Of a stretch of 35,310 bases of DNA, positions 8,123 through 16,442 are shown one piece after another. The notes beneath the pieces are model-generated. The model did not search any database. It was not told the DNA's origin and was given only the letters and a program-made list of their open reading frames with translations. A program made the position numbers and the translations under genes. The number at the start of each line of letters is the position of its first letter. Within the stretch, counting starts at the first letter, position 1. This stretch comes from Bacteroidaceae bacterium (GTDB taxonomy: Bacteria; Bacteroidota; Bacteroidia; Bacteroidales; Bacteroidaceae). The stretch is from contig JAGBKI010000029.1 of assembly GCA_017933995.1 (NCBI GenBank), positions 1-35,310 of the forward strand, read 5' to 3'.

Positions 8123-9700
8123 TTAGTTCACTGGCAGGGCGTGAAACAAACCGATTAAATCTTCCACGTCATAGTGTTTCGGCATCGGGCGGCCGTCTAC
8201 CAGTACGACAGGCGTGCCAATGATGCCAGCTTCGGACGCCCACTTGCCGGTCGACGCAATCACCATATCCGCTTCCCTTCGCAGCCCGCCGGTAACAGTC
8301 CATGCAGCGCGAAGTTTTCTTCTTTCCTCTGCGCTGCCGTACCAGCGGGTCAGCCTCTGCCAAGATTTTTCCGCTCCGTTCTCTATATAGTCTGCGATGA
8401 TGAAGGCTGCGGCTTCTTTGGAGGCTTCACCGAAAGTCATCAAGACGTATTCAATGGGGAAACCCGCTTCCAGCAACCTTTGCAGCCGACGGTGCATCCC
8501 AGCGCAATGGTGGCAGAACAAATTGCTGACCACTGTTATGGTAGGGCGGGCAGACTGCGGGGTTCCACCATACCGCAAAGTATTCACTTCGTTAAGCGAT
8601 GGGAACATCTTTTCTTTTTCCAGCAGGCATCTGAAAACGGCTGCTTGCCGCTTAATGCCCATTAGCGACGAAAGCCAAGTTTTGGCCTCGTCCCGCTCAC
8701 GGTGATACAAAGCGACGCGGTGAAAAGCGATGCCAAGCAACGTGTACAGGCAGAGTAGGGGTATGTATTGGTATGCCTCGCGAAGGAGTTCTGTAATCGT
8801 ATTTTCAGTATACACACCCGCCCATAGACAAAAGAGGGTTTGCACCCACACCAGCACCATCACGCTTAAACACAGCAGACACCACTGGCTTGCGCGTATG
8901 CTTTGATACCATACGCTCCAAACCGTCAAGGGGAGAGCCAAAATGAAAACGAAGGGAATAATGGCCATAGCCGCCGCAGGGCAAAGCAGCATATAGGTGG
9001 TGTTGCCCAGGAAGAAAGCAAGGCCGATTTCACTTAGATTATAGTTTGCTGGCAGGACGGCATGGTGCTCCTTTGCCAATCTGCCGCAGTTCTGTTTGCG
9101 GTTTAGGAGGCAAAACTTCCTTATTAGGCTGCTGGAAGAATCGCCTATGGAGAGTTTGAAAAGCAGAAAACATAGGGCGGCAGCCAAACCATTTATGACA
9201 AGATCTGCAATAAGCGGAATGGAATAGACCTGCAACCTGGGCAAAATGACCGCCAAGATGAAGGCACAGGTACTGATTAAGATGCCTGCCGCTTCAGCAA
9301 TCCGAACCCTTTGCTGTGTGATGTGCTGGTCGTATTCTGGCTCAATGGCTTTATCTGACGGCTTCGCGAACAAGACAGCCCCCGACCACAAGTCCTGAAA
9401 ACGGGTGGGCGTGACATTCCACGTTTTACCGTCCTTATCTATTGAAACGCAGCTGCGGGAAACTTCCGTCACGATCCTTACCCTGCCTGAGACCTCAGCT
9501 AAGAACGGAGTGGGGAGTTTCCCGATATCGTGCTTGTCCCTAACCCTTATGGCAACTGGGGTAAGCCCGTACTCCTCCAATACCTGCGAAATGCCCAGCA
9601 GGTTGTCCCGATAAGGATGTGTGTCGCACACCTCCCGAGTGTACCTCGTTGTATGGGGCACATTGTAATAGGAAAGCAGGAATTCAAGAAGAGGGTACAT
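8123..9700 (-). CDS. C39-like / vitamin K epoxide reductase / thioredoxin fusion membrane protein
   Basis: A 525-residue disulfide-forming membrane protein. Residues 1-115 resemble the C39-peptidase-like domain found at the N-terminus of such Bacteroidetes proteins (YNVPHTTRY, DTHPYRDNLLG); a canonical catalytic cysteine is not evident, so it may be a binding domain. About 135-330 is a multi-helix VKOR domain with the loop pair C197/C205 (eight apart, as in VKOR) and the active CLLC (274-277) in SQWCLLC. Residues 385-525 form a DsbA/thioredoxin-like domain with CHHC (396-399) and the cis-proline loop IGTPVVLVDG. Start chosen at ATG 9700, two bases after the stop of the upstream gene and right before the domain; TTG at 9724 would overlap that gene. 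GC content is lower than in the flanking housekeeping genes. Confidence 0.88.
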   Translation of the reverse strand: MYPLLEFLLSYYNVPHTTRYTREVCDTHPYRDNLLGISQVLEEYGLTPVAIRVRDKHDIGKLPTPFLAEVSGRVRIVTEVSRSCVSIDKDGKTWNVTPTRFQDLWSGAVLFAKPSDKAIEPEYDQHITQQRVRIAEAAGILISTCAFILAVILPRLQVYSIPLIADLVINGLAAALCFLLFKLSIGDSSSSLIRKFCLLNRKQNCGRLAKEHHAVLPANYNLSEIGLAFFLGNTTYMLLCPAAAMAIIPFVFILALPLTVWSVWYQSIRASQWCLLCLSVMVLVWVQTLFCLWAGVYTENTITELLREAYQYIPLLCLYTLLGIAFHRVALYHRERDEAKTWLSSLMGIKRQAAVFRCLLEKEKMFPSLNEVNTLRYGGTPQSARPTITVVSNLFCHHCAGMHRRLQRLLEAGFPIEYVLMTFGEASKEAAAFIIADYIENGAEKSWQRLTRWYGSAEERRKLRAAWTVTGGLRREADMVIASTGKWASEAGIIGTPVVLVDGRPMPKHYDVEDLIGLFHALPVN

Positions 9701-9702
9701 TG

Positions 9703-10161
9703 TCAGTAAGTAAAGGAACCCCAATAAGCATAGCCGTTATATGCGACTGCAATATCGTAAGTCGCGCCCGCTGTTAAGTGTCCGATGTTATATGATTCTG
9801 TTCCACTTGCCAGTAATGTTATGAAGGTTTCTACTACTTTTTCGCCGCTTTGGTCATAAACCACAACATTGAAAGATATGCTGGAAGTGGTTTCGTTGCT
9901 AAACTGCAAAGTTTCATTCCAGATAAACACTTTTAGGAAAGCGTCAAGAGAAGGAACTTTTGTGGGAATGTGCAGCCCGCCTTTGTTTTTGCCACCCCCA
10001 ATAAAAGAAATCTTCGTCCCTACATCCAAGCTGTCCGTCATACACTTGGTACGATTCCTGGTAATATCAGTGCTACATACCGTTAAGAGATTGTTGTATG
10101 CAGCATGGAACTTAATGGTGCATAACGACAATATGCCAATGACAATAAAAAGTGGTTTCAT
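9703..10161 (-). CDS. Small secreted protein with two cysteines (DUF3244-like C-terminus)
   Basis: A 152-residue exported protein. Signal peptide at residues 1-20 (MKPLFIVIGILSLCTIKFHA). The mature part has exactly two cysteines, C29 and C40, followed by a Gly/Lys-rich stretch (GGGKNKGG) and an all-beta C-terminus (about 70-152) whose strand pattern and ending NGYAYWGSF recall the small Bacteroidetes DUF3244 immunoglobulin-like proteins; that match is by eye. It is the first gene of the minus-strand operon, has its own promoter, and stops two bases before the VKOR-fusion gene, so the two are likely made together. I infer it is the substrate of the oxidase. Its true role is unknown. Confidence 0.75.
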   Translation of the reverse strand: MKPLFIVIGILSLCTIKFHAAYNNLLTVCSTDITRNRTKCMTDSLDVGTKISFIGGGKNKGGLHIPTKVPSLDAFLKVFIWNETLQFSNETTSSISFNVVVYDQSGEKVVETFITLLASGTESYNIGHLTAGATYDIAVAYNGYAYWGSFTY

Positions 10162-10232
10162 GGTAATAGGGATTTATTTAAAGAAAGAAGAAGGTTTTAT
10201 AGAGAACCAGTCACCTTCCAGTGTTTCCGCCG

Positions 10233-10265
10233 CAAAAGTACGAACGCTGATTTGGAAGCCACAAA
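10233..10265 (-). promoter_or_regulatory. Promoter of the accessory operon
   Basis: On the minus strand TTTG (10265-10262) is followed after 21 bases by TACTTTTG (10240-10233), a full match to the Bacteroidetes -33/-7 pattern. The leader to the ATG at 10161 is about 65-70 bases. The 10162-10466 gap is divergent; beyond the two promoters I see no other feature in it. Confidence 0.7.
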
Positions 10266-10432
10266 GAAAAGCCGTTCCAATCCGTTTCACATCAGAAAAC
10301 AGATTTTACCCATTGTCTATCAGTGTGTTATACACGTGTCTTGTGAAAAAAGAGAAGATAAAAAAGGCTGAAATTAACAATAAAGCCTCCGTGAACGCCT
10401 CTTGACAGTGGGAAATACCTGCAAAAAAGCTA

Positions 10433-10440
10433 TAATTTTG
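10433..10440 (+). promoter_or_regulatory. -7 box of the divergent regulator gene
   Basis: TAATTTTG matches TAnnTTTG exactly, 26 bases before the ATG at 10467. TTGACA at 10402-10407 lies upstream, but the spacing fits neither the Bacteroidetes nor the sigma-70 pattern well. Confidence 0.5.
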
Positions 10441-10466
10441 CCACAAAACCGACGCTAAAGACACTT

Positions 10467-12134
10467 ATGAAGTACCTCGGATATCCGCTTGGCTTCCTTT
10501 TCCTGGTTATCTTTTTATGTGGATGCAAGGAGAACAATCAACCTGCTATAGCCAAGCTACACGAAATTTATAACCTATGTGAGAACCACCCGGCCTCTGC
10601 GCTATCGAAACTTAAACGTTTTGAAAAGGAATCTCTTGATAATACCAAAGAGACCGTGGCATATTATGATTTGGTTTATGTGAGAACTCTTGATAAGAAT
10701 AATGTCTGGCATACAACAGACAGCGTTATAAAGAGAGCCTGGGACTTTTATGGAAGCCGGAACGATGATACCTTAAAGGCGGTTTGCGCATACTATATGG
10801 CTCGCGTATATAATAATATGTATGATTCTCCAAGGGCGCTTGAATATCTCCTGCTGGCAGAACAGGCTATTAACAAATTGCCACAAAATACAGCTGCGCG
10901 GATAAATTCTGCTATTCGCTGGACGTTCTACATAAACTCTCAATTAAGCTCCTTGTATAGGCGCCACGACCAGAACCGCCTTGCCTTGGAGACTGAAAAA
11001 AAGGCTGTGGAACTTATACCTTACATAGAAGAGAGTATTGATTCTATTTGGGCATTTCTTGATTTAGGTGATACCTATGGTACGAATCTCGAGAGGGATT
11101 CCGCCGCATATTTTTATAACAAGGCACTGAAGCTAATATCAGGGCATAATCTTTGGGAAAGATATAACGAACAGGTTGGCTATGTCCTTTATGATTATTT
11201 GCTTTGGCATTGGGAAGCCAAGGCTGACGCGTTGGCCGACACCCTGCTGAAAAAGGTTCCTTCTTCAAAACGGTCTTCTTCTACAACGGGAACTCTCGGA
11301 GATTACTTTTATAGCAGGGGAGACAAGGACATCGCAGAGAGATACATAAAAAATGCCTATAGACAGACGAACGACTTGCGCGACTCCATCTCTATGGCAA
11401 TGAGCCTGATGCTGTTGTACAACGACGGGGCACACAATGACTCTCTGCGCAAATATGTGGGAGAGTTCCTTGACATACAGGCACGCCACGATGCGAAAGC
11501 CAGGGAAGAAGCGCTCGTGAAACGCTCCAGTCTTTATAAATACTATCAGGACAAAGCCGAGGAGGAACGCCTGCGTTCCCTTGCCTTGGAGCGGCTAAAC
11601 AATCTTTACAAACTATGCGCGCTGTTCCTGGTGGTCTGCATCTGCGGAATCCTCTTCGGGCGCAGGACTTACCGCAGGTTGCAGACTGTCATAAAGCGGC
11701 GCACGGCAGAGGTCAGAGAAGAGGCAGAGAAGAACAACAGGTTGGAAGAAACGCTCACTGGAAAAGAGAAGAAAATAAAGAGCCTCTCGGCCAGCCTCAG
11801 CCGTACGCGAAGAGAAGCTCGGCAGCAAAAGCTGTTGAAGAGAATTACCGCCGAAGTCGCGAGCGAGGTTCGGCGGAAGTTTGAGGCGGCGGCCAGCACC
11901 GGCAGGCGTGAGAACCTGACGGAGGAAGACTGGACTGCGCTGCTTGAAGCGAATAAAAACGAGCTGCTCCCGCTTGTAAAAGAAACCGCCGACGGCCTGC
12001 CATGCGGCGTGCCGCCCGACATCCCCGCCCGCGTCCTCATCCTCAAACTCCTGGGCTTCTCCTTCACCGGCATCGCCAACATCACCGGCCTCCCCCGTAC
12101 CACCGTATACCGTCTGTACAAGAAAGCACGGTAA
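10467..12134 (+). CDS. Membrane-anchored TPR lipoprotein regulator with C-terminal HTH
   Basis: A 555-residue one-protein sensor-regulator. The N-terminus is a lipoprotein-type signal (FLVIFLCGC, lipid Cys at 20). Residues 30-350 are helical TPR-like repeats in the periplasm (for example YYMARVYNNMYDSPRALEYL). One membrane helix lies at about 383-398 (LCALFLVVCICGILFG), followed by a basic cytoplasmic coiled coil (405-475). The end is a helix-turn-helix: LKLLGFSFTGIANITGLPRT then TVYRLYKKAR. This layout is known in Bacteroidetes for regulators next to surface or peptide loci. It faces the accessory operon and probably controls it. Odd: the sensor part is AT-rich (25 of 60 GC in 10501-10560) while the HTH part is very GC-rich (41 of 60 in 12001-12060), as if the gene were a mosaic. 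Confidence 0.82.
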   Translation: MKYLGYPLGFLFLVIFLCGCKENNQPAIAKLHEIYNLCENHPASALSKLKRFEKESLDNTKETVAYYDLVYVRTLDKNNVWHTTDSVIKRAWDFYGSRNDDTLKAVCAYYMARVYNNMYDSPRALEYLLLAEQAINKLPQNTAARINSAIRWTFYINSQLSSLYRRHDQNRLALETEKKAVELIPYIEESIDSIWAFLDLGDTYGTNLERDSAAYFYNKALKLISGHNLWERYNEQVGYVLYDYLLWHWEAKADALADTLLKKVPSSKRSSSTTGTLGDYFYSRGDKDIAERYIKNAYRQTNDLRDSISMAMSLMLLYNDGAHNDSLRKYVGEFLDIQARHDAKAREEALVKRSSLYKYYQDKAEEERLRSLALERLNNLYKLCALFLVVCICGILFGRRTYRRLQTVIKRRTAEVREEAEKNNRLEETLTGKEKKIKSLSASLSRTRREARQQKLLKRITAEVASEVRRKFEAAASTGRRENLTEEDWTALLEANKNELLPLVKETADGLPCGVPPDIPARVLILKLLGFSFTGIANITGLPRTTVYRLYKKAR

Positions 12135-12177
12135 ACAAAAACATAAACAAGACAGGGGCAAGCCCCAGCGCGCACAA

Positions 12178-12211
12178 AAGTGGGGCGTTCCGCAGCCGGG
12201 ACGCCCCACTT
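12178..12211. terminator. Bidirectional terminator between converging genes
   Basis: AAGTGGGGCGT (12178-12188) pairs perfectly with ACGCCCCACTT (12201-12211) around a 12-base loop. On the minus strand TTTTGTG follows the stem. It separates the regulator (plus) from the acyl-CoA dehydrogenase (minus). Confidence 0.8.
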
Positions 12212-12231
12212 CCGATGTTTAACGTCTGATG

Positions 12232-13965
12232 TCACACTTGCTTGAAGGCGGGGAGGTCTTCTGCGATGAACTGCTTCACGTAGCTGGCCTTGCCGATGAC
12301 GTCCTCCTCGGCCATACGGACGTAGACGTTGGCGGACTTGACGAATTGCTCGGCGCAGGCTTCGTTCTGCTCGGCCTTAGCGCGGGTGGCGTCGTCGAGG
12401 ATGAGGAGCGACATGATGATTTCGGCAGTCATGTCGTAGAGGCGGCGGGCCAGGAAGTCCTGCACCTCCTGGTCGTGCGCTTCCTTGACGTACTGCACGC
12501 TCTGCTCGTAGAGCGCGGCCATCGTCTCGACGCGGCGGTGGAGCGGGCGCAGTTCCTCGGCCACTTCGCGCTGGAGCATCTCCTTTATAATATTAAGGTA
12601 GGTGCCGTTGGTGATGTAGCGCACGGCGGCCACGACCTGTAGCTGCGTTGTGCCTTCGTAGATGGAGAAGATGCGGGCGTCGCGCATCAGGCGCTGGCTC
12701 TTGTACTCCATAATGAAGCCGCTTCCTCCGTGCACGCTCACGGCGTCGTAGGCGTTCTGGTTGGCGTATTCGGAGTTCATGCCTTTGGCCACGGGCGTGA
12801 AGGCGTCGGCCAGGCGCTGGTACTTCTTCATCTGCTGCTTCTCCTCGGGCGTGAGGGCGCGGTCGCGCTGGATGTCTTCGAGGCACTTGTAGATGTCGAC
12901 GTAGCGCGCCGTCTGGTAGAGCAGCGAGCGGCCCGCGTCGAGTTTGGCCTTCATGCGGCTGAGCATGTCGTAGACAGCAGGGAAGCCGACAATCTTCTGG
13001 CCGAACTGCTGGCGGTCGTTGGCGTAGCTGAGGGCTTCGTTGTAGGCTTCCTGCGAGAGGCCGACGCTCTGGGCGGCGATGCCGAGGCGCGCGCCGTTCA
13101 TCAGGGCCATCACATACTTGATGAGGCCGAGGCGCGTGGAGCCGCAAAGCTGGGCTTTGGCATTCTTATAGGTGAGTTCGCAGGTGGGCGAGCCGTGGAT
13201 GCCGAGTTTGTGCTCAATGTGGCGCACGTCGACGCCGCCGTCGCGCTTGTCGTAGATGAACATGGAAAGGCCGCGTCCGTCGGTGGTGCCCTCCTCGCTG
13301 CGTGCGAGTACGAGGTGGATGTCGGAGTCGCCGTTGGTAATGAAGCGCTTCACGCCGTTCAGTCGCCAGCAGTCGTTCTCCTCGTCGCGGGTGGCTTTGA
13401 GCACCACGCGCTGCAGGTCGGATCCTGCGTCGGGTTCGGTCAGGTCCATCGACATACCCTCGCCCCGGCAGACGCGCGGGATGAACTCTTGCCGCTGCTC
13501 CTCGGAGCCGAACTCATAGAGCGTGTCGATGCAGGATTGCAGGCTCCAGATGTTTTGGAAACCGGCGTCGGCGGCGGAGATGACTTCACTCAACATGGAG
13601 AACACGGCGTTGGGCAGGTTCAGTCCGCCGTAGCGGCGGGGCATCGACACGCCCCAGAGGCCGGCTTTCTTGGTGGCCTCTATGTTCTCGAATGTCTTGG
13701 AGGCGTATACCATACGTCCGTTTTCGAGGTGCGGCCCTTCGAGGTCTACGCTCTCGCTGTTGGGTTCGATGACGTTTGCAGCCACGTCGCCGGTGATTTC
13801 AAGCACGCGGCGGTAGTTCTCGATGGCGTCCTCGAAGTCCACGGGCGCGTAGTCGAACTTGTCTTTGTCTTCGTAGTTTTTCTCGCGCAAATCGACAACC
13901 TTGCGCATTTCGGGATGGCTCAAGTGGAAGCCAATCTCGGGATGGTCGGTATAATAGTTGGCCAT
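12232..13965 (-). CDS. Acyl-CoA dehydrogenase (long form)
   Basis: A 577-residue cytoplasmic FAD enzyme that oxidises acyl-CoA to enoyl-CoA and passes electrons to electron-transfer flavoprotein, whose genes lie just upstream. Visible family features: RYGGLNLPN near 111-119, MDLTEPDAGSDL (173-184, FAD/substrate region), RFITNGD (207-213), the helical C-terminal domain with ARLGIAAQSVG and FGQKIVGFPA, VHGGSGF (411-417) and the catalytic glutamate in IYEGTTQLQ (E437). It is longer than the about 380-residue classical form because of an N-terminal extension and an extra C-terminal helical region, as in the AcdA-like group of Bacteroidetes. Substrate chain length cannot be read from the sequence. 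Likely part of the etfB-etfA transcript. Confidence 0.92.
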   Translation of the reverse strand: MANYYTDHPEIGFHLSHPEMRKVVDLREKNYEDKDKFDYAPVDFEDAIENYRRVLEITGDVAANVIEPNSESVDLEGPHLENGRMVYASKTFENIEATKKAGLWGVSMPRRYGGLNLPNAVFSMLSEVISAADAGFQNIWSLQSCIDTLYEFGSEEQRQEFIPRVCRGEGMSMDLTEPDAGSDLQRVVLKATRDEENDCWRLNGVKRFITNGDSDIHLVLARSEEGTTDGRGLSMFIYDKRDGGVDVRHIEHKLGIHGSPTCELTYKNAKAQLCGSTRLGLIKYVMALMNGARLGIAAQSVGLSQEAYNEALSYANDRQQFGQKIVGFPAVYDMLSRMKAKLDAGRSLLYQTARYVDIYKCLEDIQRDRALTPEEKQQMKKYQRLADAFTPVAKGMNSEYANQNAYDAVSVHGGSGFIMEYKSQRLMRDARIFSIYEGTTQLQVVAAVRYITNGTYLNIIKEMLQREVAEELRPLHRRVETMAALYEQSVQYVKEAHDQEVQDFLARRLYDMTAEIIMSLLILDDATRAKAEQNEACAEQFVKSANVYVRMAEEDVIGKASYVKQFIAEDLPAFKQV

Positions 13966-13980
13966 AATTTTGAGTTTTTT

Positions 13981-14454
13981 GTAGAGAGTAGTTAAGTAGT
14001 TAAGTAGTTAAGCCGAATGGCAAACTAATTCGTATATCTTTTTATATGACTCTGCTGAAATCGCGTTCGATCACGCCCTTACAGTAGCCGTTCAAGACTT
14101 TGCTCGTTTCTTCCACGGTATTGAAGAGTTGATTATATTCTTCTTCGTCAATGTACCCAAGGTCTTTAGAAAGCAAGACGTAATATCGACATTCTTCCAA
14201 ACTTCCTTGAGCTATATTGTAGAAACGTAGTTTGTCGGCTCTGCTTAATTTCTTATATCCTTCGGCAATATTGGCAGGTATAGATACGGCTGCACGTTGG
14301 AACTGTGAACAAAGACCAAACTTCTCATAGGAAGGAAAGTTCTTTGTTGCACGATAGACCATTAGGACAAACTCATGAGCCTTTTGCCAAGCGTATACGC
14401 CATGGAAATTCGTAGTCATATAGGTAATGGCTTAACTACTTAACTACTTTCTAC
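13981..14454. mobile_element. Four-helix-bundle gene cassette with terminal inverted repeats
   Basis: The small gene at 14042-14419 is bounded by inverted repeats. Read inward, the left end (13981-14014) is GTAGAGA, then GTAGTTAA three times, then GCC; the right end (14454-14429) is GTAGAAA, then GTAGTTAA twice, then GCC. The innermost 19 bases match perfectly. The cassette is AT-rich (24 of 60 GC in 14221-14280 against 38 of 60 in 15181-15240) and sits between etfA and the acyl-CoA dehydrogenase gene. No transposase is present, so movement would need an outside enzyme. Target-site duplication is not evident. Confidence 0.5.
14042..14419 (-). CDS. Four-helix-bundle protein (23S rRNA intervening-sequence / S23 family)
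   Basis: A 125-residue cytoplasmic helical protein. The family signature is clear: HGVYAWQKAHEFVLMVYRAT at the start and RAAVSIPANIAEGYKK in the middle, followed by GSLEECRYYVLLSKDLGYI. This family was first seen inside 23S rRNA intervening sequences and is related to the accessory protein of diversity-generating retroelements; stand-alone copies are common in Bacteroidetes and their job is not known (nucleic-acid binding is assumed). Here it interrupts the etf/acyl-CoA dehydrogenase gene set inside an inverted-repeat cassette, with much lower GC than its neighbours, a sign of transfer. It has no recognisable promoter of its own. Confidence 0.9.
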   Translation of the reverse strand: MTTNFHGVYAWQKAHEFVLMVYRATKNFPSYEKFGLCSQFQRAAVSIPANIAEGYKKLSRADKLRFYNIAQGSLEECRYYVLLSKDLGYIDEEEYNQLFNTVEETSKVLNGYCKGVIERDFSRVI

Positions 14455-14464
14455 TTCACTACTC

Positions 14465-15487
14465 TTACTTGCTGTTTTGCTTATAATACTTGATGAGTTT
14501 CGGCACAACCTCCTCGACGGTGCCGGTGATGACGTAGTCGGCGATGCGGTTGATGGGGGCATCGGGGTCGGAGTTGACGGAGATGATGATTTTGGAGTCC
14601 TGCATACCGGCGATGTGCTGGATTTGGCCACTGATGCCGCAGGCGATGTAGACCTTGGGGTGTACGGTGACGCCAGTCTGGCCTATCTGCCGGTCGTGGT
14701 CGCAGAAGCCCGCATCGACAGCGGCGCGGCTGGCGCCCACCTCGCCGTGGAGCAGGCGGGCGAGGTCGAAGAGCAGGTCGAAGTTTTCCTTGCTGCCCAC
14801 GCCGTAGCCTCCAGCGATGACGATGGGCGCGCCCTTGAGGTTGTGCTTGGCGGCCTCAACGTGGCGCTCGATGACCTTGACCACGTAGTCCTCGGCAGGC
14901 ACGAAGTCGGCCACGTTTTCGTAGACCGCCTCGCCCTTGTAGTCGGGGGCGAGCACCTGGGCCTTCATCACACCGCTGCGCACGGTGGCCATCTGCGGAC
15001 GGTGGTCGGGGTTGACGATGGTGGCGACGATGTTGCCGCCGAAGGCCGGGCGTATCTGGTAGAGCAGGTTCTTGTAGACCTTGCCAGCGCGCTTGTCCTC
15101 GTAGTCGCCGATTTCGAGTTGGGTGCAGTCGGCGGTGAGTCCGCTGGTGAGCGACGAGGATACGCGGGGGCCGAGGTCGCGCCCGATGACGGTGGCGCCC
15201 ATCAGGCATATCTGCGGCTGCTCGCGCTTGAAGAGGTTCACGAGGATGTCGGTGTGGGGCTTGGAGGTGTAGGGGAAGAGGCCCTCGCCGTCGAAGACGA
15301 AGAGTTTGTCCACGCCGTAGGGCAGGATTTGGCTCTCCACCTTGCCCTTGATGTCGGTGCCGGCGACGACGGCGTGGAGCTGCACGCCCAGTTCGTCGGC
15401 CAGTTTGCGGCCCTTGGTGAGGAGTTCCTGCGAAACCTCCTGCACCTTGGTGCCTTCGAGTTCTATGTATACAAAAACGTTCTGCAT
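14465..15487 (-). CDS. etfA: Electron transfer flavoprotein alpha subunit
   Basis: A 340-residue subunit that, with EtfB, carries electrons from acyl-CoA dehydrogenases through FAD. The N-terminal domain begins MQNVFVYIELEG, and the C-terminal FAD domain shows GGYGVGSKENFDLL, ASRAAVDAGF, QIGQTGVTVHPKVYIACGIS, GQIQHIAGMQ and VNSDPDAPI, the standard EtfA motifs. The start is ATG 15487, where the family's first strand begins; an ATG at 15538 would add 17 residues unlike the family. It follows etfB after 55 bases on the same strand, and its stop lies just outside the right arm of the inserted cassette. Confidence 0.95.
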   Translation of the reverse strand: MQNVFVYIELEGTKVQEVSQELLTKGRKLADELGVQLHAVVAGTDIKGKVESQILPYGVDKLFVFDGEGLFPYTSKPHTDILVNLFKREQPQICLMGATVIGRDLGPRVSSSLTSGLTADCTQLEIGDYEDKRAGKVYKNLLYQIRPAFGGNIVATIVNPDHRPQMATVRSGVMKAQVLAPDYKGEAVYENVADFVPAEDYVVKVIERHVEAAKHNLKGAPIVIAGGYGVGSKENFDLLFDLARLLHGEVGASRAAVDAGFCDHDRQIGQTGVTVHPKVYIACGISGQIQHIAGMQDSKIIISVNSDPDAPINRIADYVITGTVEEVVPKLIKYYKQNSK

Positions 15488-15542
15488 TTGGTTTGTGTGG
15501 GGTTTGGGGTTGCTGCGATGCAGCAACATACACAACATATTG

Positions 15543-16418
15543 TCAGCCGATTATCTTCTCGTTTAACAACTCTTGGATTAACTCGTTCACGTCGTCGTCG
15601 GAGGCGGTGAGGACTTTGCTTTCCTTGGCCTTGAAAGCGATGTTCTGCACGGCCTTCACCTTGGTGGGTGAGCCGCTGAGGCCGCATTGCGCGACGTCGC
15701 CATCGACGTCGGCCACGCTCCACTGGGTGATGGTGAGGTAGGGCTTGCGCTCGTACTCCTCGGCGTAGGGCAGCGAGCCGTCGGCGGGGCGTTCGATGGG
15801 CGTCGTGGCGCGCTTGTATTTCATCACGAGTTTGGCGTTCTGGGGTCGGCAGGGCGCTGCGTCTCCGTTGACGGTGAGCAGGATGGGCAGCGGCGCCTCG
15901 ACTCGCTCCACACCGCCGTCGATGTGGCGCGTGACGGTGATTTTGCCGTCTTCCACCTTGTCGATGCTCGTGACGTAGGTCACCTGGTTGTATCCCAGTT
16001 TCTGTGCCACCTGCGGCCCCACCTGTGCGGTGTCGCCGTCGATGGCCTGGCGTCCGCCGATGACGATGTCGGGCAGCCCCATTTTGCGTATGGCCGTGGC
16101 CAGGGCGTAGCTGGTGGCCAGCGTGTCGGCGCCGGCGAAGGCGCGGTCGGTGAGCAACACGCCGCCATCGGTGCCGCGATAGAGTCCCTCGCGGATGATT
16201 TCGGTGGCGCGCGGCGGCCCCATCGTCACGATTTGCACGTTGGCGTCGGGGTCGGCGTCCTTGAGGAGCAGTGCCTGTTCGAGCGCGTTCATGTCCTCGG
16301 GGTTGAAAATCGCGGGCAGCGCGGCGCGGTTCACCGTCCCTTCGGGCGTCATCGCGTCGGGCCCCACGTTGCGTGTGTCGGGCACTTGCTTGGCAAGCAC
16401 TACAATTTTTAGGCTCAT
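15543..16418 (-). CDS. etfB: Electron transfer flavoprotein beta subunit
   Basis: A 291-residue EtfB, partner of EtfA in a soluble heterodimer that binds FAD and a second nucleotide. It starts MSLKIVVLAKQVPDT; the nucleotide-binding part shows MGPPRATEIIREGLYRGTD, then VIGGRQAIDGDTAQVGPQVA (residues near 120-139), a hallmark of EtfB. It is the first gene of the etfB-etfA-(cassette)-acyl-CoA dehydrogenase series. No TAnnTTTG box was found in the 184 bases upstream, which hold a 9-bp minisatellite instead, so its promoter is unclear. Confidence 0.95.
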   Translation of the reverse strand: MSLKIVVLAKQVPDTRNVGPDAMTPEGTVNRAALPAIFNPEDMNALEQALLLKDADPDANVQIVTMGPPRATEIIREGLYRGTDGGVLLTDRAFAGADTLATSYALATAIRKMGLPDIVIGGRQAIDGDTAQVGPQVAQKLGYNQVTYVTSIDKVEDGKITVTRHIDGGVERVEAPLPILLTVNGDAAPCRPQNAKLVMKYKRATTPIERPADGSLPYAEEYERKPYLTITQWSVADVDGDVAQCGLSGSPTKVKAVQNIAFKAKESKVLTASDDDVNELIQELLNEKIIG

Positions 16419-16442
16419 ATTCTTTTTTATGGTTTGGTTCTT

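Noticed and set aside
9701-9724. TTG start at 9724 for the C39/VKOR/thioredoxin gene
   Set aside because: It would overlap the upstream gene by 22 bases, while ATG 9700 follows that gene's stop by two bases and starts at the domain.
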